Shown one piece after another: positions 45,768 to 54,093 of a DNA stretch of 64,000 nt. The notes under the pieces are model-generated. The model saw only the letters and a list, made by a program, of their open reading frames with translations, had not been told where the DNA came from and searched no databases. The stretch's first letter is position 1. Every line of letters starts with the position of its first letter. The translations under genes were made by a program, and so were the position numbers. Source of the DNA: Bradyrhizobium diazoefficiens (lineage in GTDB: Bacteria > Pseudomonadota > Alphaproteobacteria > Rhizobiales > Xanthobacteraceae); NCBI RefSeq assembly GCF_018129965.1, contig NZ_JAFCKW010000005.1, positions 346,251 to 410,250 on the forward strand. Reading direction: 5' to 3'.

Positions 45768-45882
45768 TCGTGACGGAGGCGGCCCCCGGATATTAAGGAT
45801 ATCCGCCGGCCGAGGCATGTTTCCCCGGGGGTGCATTACGTCGTATATTGGGCCTCCAGCAGCCTGGTCCTCAAACGCTCCA

Positions 45883-48570
45883 ATGTCAGCCGAATTGACG
45901 CCGATCCCCGAGAAGAAGCGAACATTCTCGCTATCCATCGGCCAGCTCACCTTCGGCAGCTTCCTCCTGGTGCTGGCGGTGATCATCGTCACCTCGACAG
46001 CGAGCGTGATCGCGATCCGCCATATCGACACGACTTTCGCCGAGCTGCAGCGGCTCCAGAGCGTCGGCGACCTCGCCGAGGATATCGACCGCCGCATGAA
46101 CGAGTTGCGCCTTGCCGCGCGTGACTTCGTCACCGATCCCGGCGCCGGAATCCAGTTCAAGCAGGTGGGCGAAGCGGCCTCGACGCTGAGCGATATCCTG
46201 AAGAAAACCCGCATCGAGCTCGCTCCCGAGCAGCAGGACATGATCGACGGGGTCACCGAGCGCCTTGCGACCTATCGCAACGGCCTCGAGCGAATCTCGA
46301 CCCTGATCGACCGCCGTGCCCAGCTGCTGGCGGGACTGCCACCGCTGCGTGACCGGTTCGATACGGCTGTCGGAGGGGCCGCAGACCGCGAACTGGCCTC
46401 CCGCCTGTCCGAGGCGCAGAGCCGGATCGCGCTCGGGCTGCTCGCCCGCAACCCGTCCGCGGCGGAGCAGGCCGCGCAGAGCATGCGGACCATGAACATC
46501 GCGGATGCCGGGTTGAAGGCGGCGGTGAGCGACTATGCAGAAGCCATCATCGCGGTCGCGGTCCGGGAACGGCAGATCGCCGATATCGATCGCGAGGTGC
46601 TGGGCACCGAGGGCCGGCTGATCGGCCGCGTCACCGAACTGCTGCGCGAGGTCAGCGCACGGCGCGGGCACGTGCTGTCGCGCGATTTTGCCCGGACGCT
46701 GACGGAGGCGCGCTGGCAGAGCATCGTGTTCGGCACCATCGGCGTGCTGATCGGGATTCTGGCGGCGGGCTTTGTGGTGCGGCGGACCGTGCGGCCGCTG
46801 GCAAAGATCGCAAGGTCGATACGAGCACTCGCCGCCGGCGAAAAGGATACCTCGATCCCGTCGGCCGACCTCGACAACGAGATCGGCGACATCGCGCGCG
46901 CGGCCGAAGTCTTCCGCCGTGCGCTGGAGGAGGCCGACACGGCGCGCGAGGCGGCGGTGCGCGCGCTCACCGAGCAGCGGCTCGCCGAGGAGAGCTATCG
47001 AAAGCTGTTCGAGGGCTCGGTCGACGGCATCTACGTCACGACGCCGGCCGGCGACCTTCTCAACGCCAATCCGGCGCTGGCGCGGATGATGGGCTATGAC
47101 AGCCCTGAGCAGCTCATCGACAGCATCAACGACATCGCCCATACGATCTACCTCCATCCCGAGGCGCGCGTCGAATATCAGCGGCTGATGACGCGCGACG
47201 GGATGGTGCGCGAATTCGAATACCAGGTGCGCCAGCGCAGCGGCAACATCCTGTGGCTGTCCGACAGCGCCACGGGCGTGCGTGACGAGGCAGGCAACAT
47301 CGTGCGCTATGAGGGCACGCTGCGCGACATCACCGACCAGAAGCGGGCGGAAGACGCCATCGCCGAAGGCCGGCGCTTGCTCCAGCAGGTCATCGACACC
47401 GTGCCCGCGGTCATCAACGTCAAGGACCGCGACCTGCGCTACGTGCTGATGAACCGTTACATGGCCGGTATCTTCGGCATCGAGCCCGGCGATGCGCTCG
47501 GACGCACCACCGCCGATCTGATGTCGCGCTACGGCGCGGCCAAGACCGACGAGAACGACAAGCAAGTGCTGCATCTGCGCAGGGGCCTCGGCTTCTACGA
47601 GGAGGAGTACAAGGATTCGGCGGGCAACATGCGGCAATGGCTGGTCAACAAGCTACCGCTGCTCGATGCTGAGGGCGAGATCGAGCGGATCGTCACGGTG
47701 GCGCTCGATATCGGCGAGCGCAAGCGCGGCGAACAGGAGATGCGGAAGGCCAAGGAAGCCGCCGAGACCGCGCTGCGCAATCTGCGCGAGACCCAGGCCT
47801 CGCTGATCGAGGCGGAGAAGCTCGCCGCGCTCGGACGGCTGGTCGCCGGCGTCGCGCACGAGGTCAACAATCCCGTCGGCATCAGCCTTACGGTGGCCTC
47901 CGCGCTGGAGCGCAAGACCGCGCTGTTCACCGCCGAGGTCGAGCGCGGCGAGCTCCGCCGCTCCACGCTCAACGAGTTCCTGAACACCAGCCGCGATGCG
48001 TCCTCGCAGCTGGTTTCCAATCTCAACCGGGCCGCCGAGCTGATCCAGTCGTTCAAGCAGGTCGCCGCCGATCGCAACTATTCCGACCAGCGCAGCTTCG
48101 ATCTCGGCGACCTCACCGAGCAGGTGGTGATGAGCCTGCGGCCGGGCCTGCGCAAGCACAATCTGACGCTCAACGTCGAGTGCCAGCCCAACCTGACCAT
48201 GAACAGCTATCCCGGCCCCTATGGCCAGGTGCTGACAAACCTGTTTCTCAATTCGGTGGCACACGCTTTTCCGGACGGACGGCCGGGGATCATCGACATC
48301 CAGGTGCGCGAGTCCGGCAAGGACAATGTCGAGATCATCTTCGCCGACAACGGCTGCGGCATGTCGCTCGACGTGCGCCGCCGGGCCTTCGATCCGTTCT
48401 TCACGACGCGGCGCGACCAGGGCGGCACCGGCCTTGGCCTGCACATCGTCTACAGCATCGTCACCAACAGGCTCGGCGGCCGGCTTGAACTGGATTCCGA
48501 GCAGGGCGAGGGGACACGCATCCAGATCATCCTGCCGCGCATCGCGCCGCTCGAGCAGGCTGCTGAGTAG
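45883..48570 (+). CDS. Orphan sensor histidine kinase with HAMP and two PAS domains
   Basis: 895 residues. A membrane segment at about 21-46, a periplasmic helical domain (FAELQRLQSVGDLAEDIDRR onward), a second segment at about 278-300, HAMP to about 350, PAS1 from about 371 (LFEGSVDGIYVTTPAGDLLN), PAS2 from about 498 (VIDTVPAVINVKDRDLRYV), then the HisKA histidine His659 in VAGVAHEVNNPVG and an ATPase domain with DNGCGM and GGTGLGLHI. No response-regulator gene is adjacent, so the partner is elsewhere. The H-box HEVNNP is of the NtrB/PAS-kinase type. The start ATG at 45883 lies 22 codons inside the open frame. Confidence 0.9.
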   Translation: MSAELTPIPEKKRTFSLSIGQLTFGSFLLVLAVIIVTSTASVIAIRHIDTTFAELQRLQSVGDLAEDIDRRMNELRLAARDFVTDPGAGIQFKQVGEAASTLSDILKKTRIELAPEQQDMIDGVTERLATYRNGLERISTLIDRRAQLLAGLPPLRDRFDTAVGGAADRELASRLSEAQSRIALGLLARNPSAAEQAAQSMRTMNIADAGLKAAVSDYAEAIIAVAVRERQIADIDREVLGTEGRLIGRVTELLREVSARRGHVLSRDFARTLTEARWQSIVFGTIGVLIGILAAGFVVRRTVRPLAKIARSIRALAAGEKDTSIPSADLDNEIGDIARAAEVFRRALEEADTAREAAVRALTEQRLAEESYRKLFEGSVDGIYVTTPAGDLLNANPALARMMGYDSPEQLIDSINDIAHTIYLHPEARVEYQRLMTRDGMVREFEYQVRQRSGNILWLSDSATGVRDEAGNIVRYEGTLRDITDQKRAEDAIAEGRRLLQQVIDTVPAVINVKDRDLRYVLMNRYMAGIFGIEPGDALGRTTADLMSRYGAAKTDENDKQVLHLRRGLGFYEEEYKDSAGNMRQWLVNKLPLLDAEGEIERIVTVALDIGERKRGEQEMRKAKEAAETALRNLRETQASLIEAEKLAALGRLVAGVAHEVNNPVGISLTVASALERKTALFTAEVERGELRRSTLNEFLNTSRDASSQLVSNLNRAAELIQSFKQVAADRNYSDQRSFDLGDLTEQVVMSLRPGLRKHNLTLNVECQPNLTMNSYPGPYGQVLTNLFLNSVAHAFPDGRPGIIDIQVRESGKDNVEIIFADNGCGMSLDVRRRAFDPFFTTRRDQGGTGLGLHIVYSIVTNRLGGRLELDSEQGEGTRIQIILPRIAPLEQAAE

Positions 48571-48921
48571 CTAATCGGCGTCTGCAAGCTTGTGGAGCGT
48601 CGCGCCGAAAATCTGGCTGGCCTTTCCGACCAGCGCCGTGCCCGTCATGTCCCCGCGTGTATCGGTAAACGTGCCGGTGAGGCCGATGCCGACCGCCACA
48701 GGACCGCCGAACAGGGGATTGTCATCGCCGCGCGGGGACGTGTGGCGCTGCACCAGCACCTCGCCCTTGAAGGTGTTGTCCTTCACCACGTAGCTGCCGG
48801 TGTAATAGAGATAGGCATCGCCGCCAAGGATCTTGCCGTCGCGGAAAACGATCACGCCGCTGCCCTTGCCCACCCGGCCATCGAGCAGCTTCACGTGAAT
48901 CGAATAGAGGCCGTTCTTCAT
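48571..48921 (-). CDS. GrlR-like small regulatory protein
   Basis: 116 residues, MKNGLYSIHVKLLDGRVGKG then SGVIVFRDGKILGGDAYLYY and TGSYVVKDNTFKGEVLVQRH. The pattern is that of the GrlR-type proteins (a beta-barrel fold first known in E. coli, where GrlR blocks the type III regulator GrlA). No GrlA-like gene is near, so its role here is unknown. The 3' end abuts the histidine kinase stop exactly, in convergent orientation, with no space for a terminator. Confidence 0.82.
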   Translation of the reverse strand: MKNGLYSIHVKLLDGRVGKGSGVIVFRDGKILGGDAYLYYTGSYVVKDNTFKGEVLVQRHTSPRGDDNPLFGGPVAVGIGLTGTFTDTRGDMTGTALVGKASQIFGATLHKLADAD

Positions 48922-49169
48922 AACGTACCGCAGCCCGGCCGCCATCGCCCAATCGCGTAACCGGTCGGGTATTTATGCCAAAGCGCACCTCCGCGCGCAA
49001 CGCGTCAGTTGGCCAGCCCGCAACCGGAAGCCGTAGTTGTCCCGGCTTGTCTATGTCACCGCCATGACCGTTTGATCATGAAGCGGGGCCAGCCGTTGCG
49101 ACTCAAAACTGGCCCGCGAAATGCATAACCAATGTTGCACTAGCCGCGGGGTGCTGGAGCAAGAGCAAC

Positions 49170-49667
49170 GTGACCAACTGGATCGATGCCGGCGGCCATG
49201 AGCCGCGTCCGTACAGTGCGCGTTCCACGAATTGCAAAAGTGAATACCGGAGAACTGGCGGCACGACACGCTGGCGACGCGTGGCGAGCCTCGCTTGCGC
49301 TTCGGCCCTGATTGCGCTCGCGGTCCCTGTCGGGCACGCGCGCGACCGTGGCCAGTTCGTCAGCACCAATGCGGATTTGAAGGCCTGGTTCGACGGATTG
49401 CGGAGCGGCAAGGGACCATGCTGCTCCGATGCCGACGGCTCGGCGCTCTCTGACGCCGACTGGGAAAGCAAGGACGGACATTTCCGCGTCCGCGTCCCGC
49501 GTCTGGGCTATGTGCTCGACGGCGAGCAGCAGGAACTCGTCTGGGTCGATGTTCCGGAGGAGGCCGTCATCTCGGAGCCGAACCGGGTCGGCCGGACGAT
49601 GGTCTGGCCGATCTACGGCTACACGGGCGTGACCATCCGCTGCTTTATGCCCGGTAGCATGACTTAG
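49170..49667 (+). CDS. Hypothetical secreted protein with two cysteine-containing motifs
   Basis: 165 residues if the first ATG is used. The real protein probably begins later, at a GTG near 49281, giving an N-terminal signal (VASLACASALIALAVPVGHA). The mature part has KAWFDGLRSGKGPCCSDADG (about 71-90) and a conserved-looking C-end WPIYGYTGVTIRCFMPGSM. The CC pair followed by DADG, and the C-terminal Cys, could form disulphides. I do not recognise the family with confidence, but proteins of this type are common in Bradyrhizobium. Confidence 0.65.
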   Translation: MTNWIDAGGHEPRPYSARSTNCKSEYRRTGGTTRWRRVASLACASALIALAVPVGHARDRGQFVSTNADLKAWFDGLRSGKGPCCSDADGSALSDADWESKDGHFRVRVPRLGYVLDGEQQELVWVDVPEEAVISEPNRVGRTMVWPIYGYTGVTIRCFMPGSMT

Positions 49668-49715
49668 CCGGACGGCGCTGCGTCCGGCCTCGGGTCGATG
49701 CCTGATGCGGCTGCA

Positions 49716-50102
49716 TCAGGTATATTTCTTGTCGCGCTCGAGCAGCTCGATGGAGATGCCTTCGGGGCCGCGGATGAAGCAGATGCGCACGCCGGGCCGG
49801 ATCGTCGTCGGCTCGCGCGTGAAGGTGACACCCTTGGCCTTGATCTCGGCCGCGACTGCATCGATGTCTTTCACCGTGAGACCGAAATGGTCGAGGCCCT
49901 GATGCGGGTGCGGGGGCGGCGGATTGACGACGTTGTCGCCTTCCAGCGGCGCGATGAAGATCTTTGCACCGCCGAGGTTCACGTCGATCCGTCCCGGTGC
50001 GCGCACGACCTCGCCGCCGAGAATATCCTGCAGCCAGTTTGCCGTGGCCTCCGGATCGGGGCTGCGCAGATGGACGTGATCCCAGGTGACGACGATGGGC
50101 AT
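49716..50102 (-). CDS. VOC-family (glyoxalase/dioxygenase-like) protein
   Basis: 128 residues of a vicinal-oxygen-chelate fold with two beta-alpha-beta-beta-beta units. Candidate metal ligands are the His residues of WDHVHLRSPDPEA (about 8-20) and LDHFGLTVKDI, and the Glu in IELLERD. The substrate cannot be told. I chose the ATG that gives MPIVVTWDHVHLR; five more residues are open upstream. Confidence 0.88.
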   Translation of the reverse strand: MPIVVTWDHVHLRSPDPEATANWLQDILGGEVVRAPGRIDVNLGGAKIFIAPLEGDNVVNPPPPHPHQGLDHFGLTVKDIDAVAAEIKAKGVTFTREPTTIRPGVRICFIRGPEGISIELLERDKKYT

Positions 50103-50202
50103 TTCATGTTCTCCCAACGGGGGCTTCGATGTTGCAGTGCATGTTCATGTTAGGGGCGGAAACTGGTGATCGCCACCGCTGCCGCCGATTCGCATCGGCG
50201 TG

Positions 50203-50228
50203 GGAACCTTAGTTGGTCTCCTCACGTT
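50203..50228 (+). promoter_or_regulatory. Candidate EcfG (general stress sigma) promoter
   Basis: GGAAC at 50203-50207 and CGTT at 50225-50228 are separated by 17 bases, matching the alphaproteobacterial EcfG consensus GGAAC-N16/17-CGTT. It lies about 34 bases upstream of the 50262 gene start, at a plausible distance for a promoter. Confidence 0.6.
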
Positions 50229-50261
50229 AGGTAAGGATTTGGCCAAATCGGCAAGATATCC

Positions 50262-50828
50262 ATGAACGCGAGGCTTCACCGGACCGGGCCTGGAAGTTTT
50301 GCCGCCAACGGCGGGAGACTGTGCCGGGCTGTGAAGGCCGCGCGCATCTCGTTCGGTCAAGGCCGGCGCTGTGGGCTGGTGGCCCTTGTCGTCGCATCCG
50401 GCATCTGGATGCTGCTGCCCCTCTCGAAAGGCAACAGCGCCGAGCCGGTGGGGTCCGGCATGGTGATGGTCGAACCGTCTGCCCCAGGCGAAGCGGCAAC
50501 CGCGGTCCCGCCGATGGCCCAGGCATCACCTGCGGCAGATCTCGAACATCTCAAAATTTCATCGCAGACCTGGCGGCGCGGCGGGCTCGGCTCGAAGGCG
50601 CTGGTGACGTTGACGTTGCGAAACGACAATGACTATGCCGTCAGGGATCTGGAAATCGTTTGCGCGTTTGCACGACGCGATGGCACCCATCTGACCGACC
50701 GCAGCCGCGTGCTGTCCGACACCGTCAACATGAAGAGCCGCAAAACGTTTCCGCTGGTGGCTGTCGGCGTCATCAACGTTAATGCCGATCAGGCGAAGTG
50801 TTCGCTGATTGCGGCTCGGCGCGCCTGA
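50262..50828 (+). CDS. Single-pass membrane protein with exported domain, function unknown
   Basis: 188 residues. A hydrophobic segment at about 38-53 (GLVALVVASGIWMLLPLS) follows a basic N-terminus, so this is a membrane anchor with a C-out domain. The exported part starts low-complexity (Pro/Ala/Ser) and then reads LEHLKISSQTWRRGGLGSKA and LVTLTLRNDNDYAVRDLEIV, an immunoglobulin-like beta pattern. A candidate EcfG promoter lies upstream, so it may be stress-induced. I do not recognise the family. Confidence 0.75.
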   Translation: MNARLHRTGPGSFAANGGRLCRAVKAARISFGQGRRCGLVALVVASGIWMLLPLSKGNSAEPVGSGMVMVEPSAPGEAATAVPPMAQASPAADLEHLKISSQTWRRGGLGSKALVTLTLRNDNDYAVRDLEIVCAFARRDGTHLTDRSRVLSDTVNMKSRKTFPLVAVGVINVNADQAKCSLIAARRA

Positions 50829-50918
50829 AAGGCGCCGTGTTCCGGTAGCGGGAAAGTTACCGTTTTTGCCCTTGGTCAAAATCGACGGGTTGCCATTTGA
50901 ACCCAGGGGCGAGGTGCA

Positions 50919-50943
50919 GGAACCAATCAGAGTATCGCCTGTT
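50919..50943 (+). promoter_or_regulatory. Weak candidate EcfG promoter
   Basis: GGAAC at 50919-50923 and TGTT at 50940-50943 are separated by 16 bases; the -10 element has one change (C to T) from CGTT. It lies about 46 bases upstream of the ATG at 50989. Confidence 0.4.
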
Positions 50944-50988
50944 AAGGCGGAGAGCCCACCCGGGGATGCGGTGGGCGGAGCGTCACCT

Positions 50989-51510
50989 ATGCCCATTTTT
51001 CGGTATTTCATCTTCGTCGGCGGGGCCTTGCTCGCTCTGCTGTTCGTGGCGGACTTCGTTTGCCCGACGACGCCCGTCGCCGGAGCGATCGCCACCGCAA
51101 GCAACGATCAGCCTTTGATCCGGATCAGATCAGATCGCCACCTGCCGGAACGGGTTGTCCTCGATACCTCCCAGCCGACGATCATAGCGCCCCCGCTCAA
51201 GACGGCCGCCGTTGTCGCGCCGCAGCCCGTGCAGGCGGATGCCTTGGCCGACATGTCGGCCAAGGCAAGGGTACGCGAGACCTTTGCCCAATTCACACCG
51301 GCTCCGAGGGTTGATGCCGTCGCGGGGAGGAAGCCGGAGGCCAAGCCGCAAGCGGAAGTCCTGGCGCAAGCTCCTAAAACTCAGGGTCATCAGATCCAGG
51401 CTCAGCCCAAGCGAAAGCTTGCCCGGAGCAATCCGGCGCCGCAGCCCGGCCGGCCGATGATGCTGGTGGCACAGCAGCCCCATTTCGGCCTTTTCAACAC
51501 GACCTGGTGA
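50989..51510 (+). CDS. Membrane-anchored basic protein, function unknown
   Basis: 173 residues. The N-terminus MPIFRYFIFVGGALLALLFV is a membrane anchor or uncleaved signal; the rest is Pro/Ala/Gln/Lys-rich and probably disordered (PEAKPQAEVLAQAPKTQG, PKRKLARSNPAPQPGRP), ending in LVAQQPHFGLFNTTW. I chose the ATG at 50989, as the longer open frame upstream lacks the anchor at its start. Similar proteins with an MPIFRYF N-terminus occur in Bradyrhizobium; the function is unknown. Confidence 0.7.
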   Translation: MPIFRYFIFVGGALLALLFVADFVCPTTPVAGAIATASNDQPLIRIRSDRHLPERVVLDTSQPTIIAPPLKTAAVVAPQPVQADALADMSAKARVRETFAQFTPAPRVDAVAGRKPEAKPQAEVLAQAPKTQGHQIQAQPKRKLARSNPAPQPGRPMMLVAQQPHFGLFNTTW

Positions 51511-51522
51511 CAACGCCGCTGA

Positions 51523-51554
51523 CCTCTCGCGAAACGAGGCGGGAGGGCCTTTTT
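51523..51554 (+). terminator. Rho-independent terminator after the 50989 gene
   Basis: CCTCTCGC and GCGGGAGG pair over 8 bp (one G-T) around an 8-base loop, followed by GCC and TTTTT. It lies 13 bases past the stop. Confidence 0.7.
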
Positions 51555-51659
51555 ATTGTTCGGCCTCTCTGCTAATTCGAGCTGGTCCAAAAGCCTCGGC
51601 GTCTTGGCATTCCAGCCATTGTCCGTGGCTTTTCGGTTGCGGCCCAGGGCAGGGTCCAG

Positions 51660-51736
51660 GCGCTCGTAGCTCAGCTGGATAGAGCATCGGATTTCGATTC
51701 CGAGGGTCGGGAGTTCGAATCTCTCCGAGCGCGCCA
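51660..51736 (+). tRNA. tRNA-Arg(UCG)
   Basis: The sequence folds as a full cloverleaf: 7-bp acceptor stem (GCGCTCG with CGAGCGC), D arm with AGCTCAGCTGGATAGAGC, anticodon stem TCGGA/TCCGA with loop TTTCGAT and anticodon TCG at positions 34-36, T arm GGGAG/CTCTC with loop TTCGAAT, discriminator G and an encoded CCA. The anticodon UCG reads CGA, hence arginine. It has no tRNA neighbours. Confidence 0.95.
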
Positions 51737-51792
51737 TTGTTCAGGGGCTTTTCGGCCTCGGGCGACGCGATCGGCGAGCCCCTGCATAGAGC

Positions 51793-51945
51793 TTACTTCC
51801 CCTGGATCTTCAGCCCGTTGGGGCCGAGATTGATCTGCACGCCGTCGGGCTGCTTTTTCTCCTGATAGAGATTGTAGCCAAGCACGCCCGCGGTGACGAC
51901 CAGAGCGCCGATAATCAGAAACAACACATTGCGGCTGATGGACAT
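51793..51945 (-). CDS. Small single-helix membrane protein
   Basis: 50 residues: a hydrophobic helix (MSISRNVLFLIIGALVVTAG, about 6-24) and a polar C-terminal tail (QPDGVQINLGPNGLKIQGK). It is conserved-looking in Bradyrhizobium, with the same short tail. I chose the ATG at 51945; the open frame runs further upstream but across a terminator. The function is unknown. Confidence 0.75.
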   Translation of the reverse strand: MSISRNVLFLIIGALVVTAGVLGYNLYQEKKQPDGVQINLGPNGLKIQGK

Positions 51946-51978
51946 TCGCTTCCTTGAACCGGGTTTGATAACGGCGAG

Positions 51979-52006
51979 AAAAACCCCGCGTGTGGTTCGC
52001 GGGGTT
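51979..52006 (-). terminator. Rho-independent terminator of the AraC-family gene
   Basis: On the minus strand AACCCCGCG and CGCGGGGTT form a perfect 9-bp stem, continuing into TTT. It lies about 90 bases past the AraC stop and precedes the small membrane-protein gene. Confidence 0.85.
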
Positions 52007-52095
52007 CCTGGGAGGTAACGCGGTTCGAAGGAACTTGTTCCATCACGGCCGGACAGGCTTATCAGGTCACGCAACACGCGGCCCAGCTTGGAACG

Positions 52096-53094
52096 TCAGT
52101 TCGCGGAAAGCATGCTTTGCCGGCCCCTCGCCAGCGTGGCGGACGGAGCTTCGTGAAAGGTCGCGCGGTAGGCGGCGGCAAACTCGCCGAGGTGGTGAAA
52201 GCCCTGGGCGCGTGCGCATGTGGCGACCGATGCGCCACTGTTCCGGAGGAGCTGCGCGCGGGTCGCCCATAGCCGCTTCAGGCGGATGTATTGGTGCAGG
52301 CTCATGCCGCGCACCTTGGTCACCGCGCCGCCGAGAGTCCGTACCGAAACTCCGAATGCACCGGCAAGATCGGCGGTGTAGATCGGTGCGTTCGGATAGG
52401 CTGCGACGTAATCGTCGATCTGCTGCACGAGCTTTGCGGACCTCGTGCCAGCAATCGGGGCGCCGCTGCCCGACAGCGGGTCGATGCGAAACATATCATC
52501 GAAGGCGAGCAGCAGGCCCTCCTGCAGATGGCCGGCGACCTCCGTCGTTTCGAACATGTGTGGTTCGACCGAGGCGGTACGCAGGATGTCGAGCACGAGA
52601 TGGCGGGCGTGGAGAAGGGCGGCATGGTCCGCGATCCGAGCCTGCAATTTGTCGGCACGATCGAACCAGCCGCGATCCCGCAGATGGGGTGAGAAGATGA
52701 TCAGCGCGTGATAATTGATCTGGGGCTCTACGAAATGGCAGTCATGATTGCCGCGCAGGGCCATGAAGAAGCGTGCGTCGAGATTCAGACCGCTCGAGGT
52801 TGCCCGCAGATCGTCGGTCATCGGCAGGATCACCATGCCGCCCGGCGCGCGATAGGCGGTATCAAGGATGCGCGCAAACGACTTTGTCACGATGATCCGA
52901 CACCCCGGCAGGTTCACGACAGCGCGGGCCGCCGAAAAATTGGTGACGTCGAGTGGAATGCTCCGGGCGTCTTCCAGCGTCTCGGCCGGTCGAAACATAT
53001 CGACGTCGGCAAACCGGACCAACTGGAGAGCGGAGGAGGGAGCGAGCGTGTCGAAAAACATGCGTCCGGCCGGATGCTGAAATGCGATGATCAA
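52096..53094 (-). CDS. AraC-family transcriptional regulator
   Basis: 332 residues. The C-terminal double helix-turn-helix (about 225-325) is clear: IYTADLAGAFGVSVRTLGGA (first HTH) and ASVATCARAQGFHHLGEFAA (second), ending in AAAYRATFHEAPSATLAR. The N-terminal effector domain has no family that I can name. The target is unknown; the small zinc-ribbon gene lies directly upstream on the same strand. Confidence 0.9.
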   Translation of the reverse strand: MIIAFQHPAGRMFFDTLAPSSALQLVRFADVDMFRPAETLEDARSIPLDVTNFSAARAVVNLPGCRIIVTKSFARILDTAYRAPGGMVILPMTDDLRATSSGLNLDARFFMALRGNHDCHFVEPQINYHALIIFSPHLRDRGWFDRADKLQARIADHAALLHARHLVLDILRTASVEPHMFETTEVAGHLQEGLLLAFDDMFRIDPLSGSGAPIAGTRSAKLVQQIDDYVAAYPNAPIYTADLAGAFGVSVRTLGGAVTKVRGMSLHQYIRLKRLWATRAQLLRNSGASVATCARAQGFHHLGEFAAAYRATFHEAPSATLARGRQSMLSAN

Positions 53095-53209
53095 ATGAAC
53101 GTCGGTACATCGCCATCATTGGCCAAACACGACGATTCAGTAAACCGGATTCGGGGCCGTAGTATTGCGGACATCATGCCACGTGACGGGGAGGACGGAT
53201 GCCCCTCCG

Positions 53210-53383
53210 TCAACGATCCCGGTTCATGGGCTGGCCGGAGGCAAGGTCGATGAAATGAAGCCGCGTGCAGGCGGGGCAGGCAATGGATTCGAAGCTACGA
53301 CCTTCAGATCTCTGCTTCTTTTCCAAATGCGTCTGCACATTCATGCCCGTCTGGGGGCACCGGAAAACGATCAAATCCACCAT
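53210..53383 (-). CDS. 57-residue zinc-ribbon-like small protein
   Basis: Read directly from the minus strand: MVDLIVFRCPQTGMNVQTHL, then EKKQRSEGRSFESIACPACT, then RLHFIDLASGQPMNRDR. The pattern FRCPxTGMxVQ...ACPACTRLHFI, with Cys9, Cys36 and Cys39, is that of a small family widespread in Bradyrhizobium and relatives. A fourth zinc ligand may be the His of RLHF. An FNR/FixK-type box lies upstream. The function is unknown. Confidence 0.75.
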   Translation of the reverse strand: MVDLIVFRCPQTGMNVQTHLEKKQRSEGRSFESIACPACTRLHFIDLASGQPMNRDR

Positions 53384-53416
53384 CAAAACAGCATGCCGGG
53401 ACGGCGCGCACCGTCT

Positions 53417-53430
53417 TTGATCTAGATCAG
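53417..53430 (-). promoter_or_regulatory. Candidate FNR/FixK box
   Basis: TTGATCTAGATCAG matches the TTGAT-N4-ATCAA core of FNR/FixK sites with one change at the last base. Its centre lies 41-42 bases from the ATG of the small zinc-ribbon gene on the minus strand. At that spacing a class II start would fall at or next to the start codon. Confidence 0.5.
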
Positions 53431-53480
53431 TTTTTGAGACGGTCTAGATTGTGCCGTCGTCCTTCGAGATATCGCAAAAG

Positions 53481-53503
53481 CGAGGGGGCCCGGGGGGCCC
53501 CTC
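53481..53503 (-). terminator. GC-rich hairpin after the tyrosine-rich secreted protein
   Basis: GAGGGGCCC and GGGCCCCCTC form a stem on the minus strand, followed by GCTTTTG. It lies 7 bases past the 53510 stop and probably ends that transcript. Confidence 0.55.
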
Positions 53504-53509
53504 GTGATG

Positions 53510-53788
53510 TCACCAGCCGCGGTAGTAGCGGGGCCCGTAATAGGGGCGGGGACCATAATAGCGCGGCCCGTAATACCGGGGCCCATAATACGGCCGCGGG
53601 CCGTAATACCCATAATAGTTCGGACGCCAGAAACAGCGCCCCCAGGGGTCACAGACCCATCGGACCTGCTCGACGTCGGCCGCCTGCGGCGTCACAGGCG
53701 CAGGTGCGATGGGCATGGCGAACGCCGCCGGCGATGCCGCGATGGCACCGAACAAGGATGCGGCGACGAGGCCAATTTTGAGATTCAT
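53510..53788 (-). CDS. Small secreted Tyr/Gly/Pro/Arg-repeat protein
   Basis: 92 residues. Signal peptide MNLKIGLVAASLFGAIAASP (cut near 24), then a short middle with VCDPWGRCFW (two cysteines), then a repeat tail made of YYGPRPYYGPRYYGPR units ending YYRGW. Such YGPR-rich proteins are frequent in Bradyrhizobium. The DNA repeat at 53515-53610 results from these codons. The function is unknown; the tail may stick to surfaces or polysaccharide. Confidence 0.75.
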   Translation of the reverse strand: MNLKIGLVAASLFGAIAASPAAFAMPIAPAPVTPQAADVEQVRWVCDPWGRCFWRPNYYGYYGPRPYYGPRYYGPRYYGPRPYYGPRYYRGW

Positions 53789-54093
53789 GATGTCTTCCTC
53801 CGCTAACGCAGTCCAGGATATCGAAGTTGTTCTGATCAAATTGTGGCGGAACCCAAATGTAATGCTGATGAACGGATCTTGAGCCCGTCCGCCGCGCGAC
53901 TGACCCTTGGCCCCGGCAGAGTAGCCCAGGTTTGAGCGTGTGACCAATGCCAGCCCAGCGCTGTCCGCAGGACATCGCCGCGATCCTTGATCCTGCGCAA
54001 TTCGCCGGCGCGGCTTCCTCCCTAGTCTTGTCGCCGTGAGCCGGTCTTTCGCGGAATCGAAGGTCAGGTTCACGGATTGCCTGGAGTGGTGCG
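53789..54093. other. Intergenic region between divergent genes, nothing coding seen
   Basis: 305 bases between the tyrosine-rich secreted-protein gene and the host-attachment gene. I see no ORF with coding character and no clear repeat. Both promoters must lie here; no EcfG or PHO motif was found. Confidence 0.6.

Noticed and set aside
45931..47637. Minus-strand open frame of 568 codons over the histidine kinase
   Set aside because: Shadow; the kinase frame has complete PAS, HisKA and ATPase motifs.
53515..53620. Short tandem DNA repeats that look like a CRISPR or satellite
   Set aside because: They encode the YYGPR units of a secreted protein; no spacers and no cas genes.
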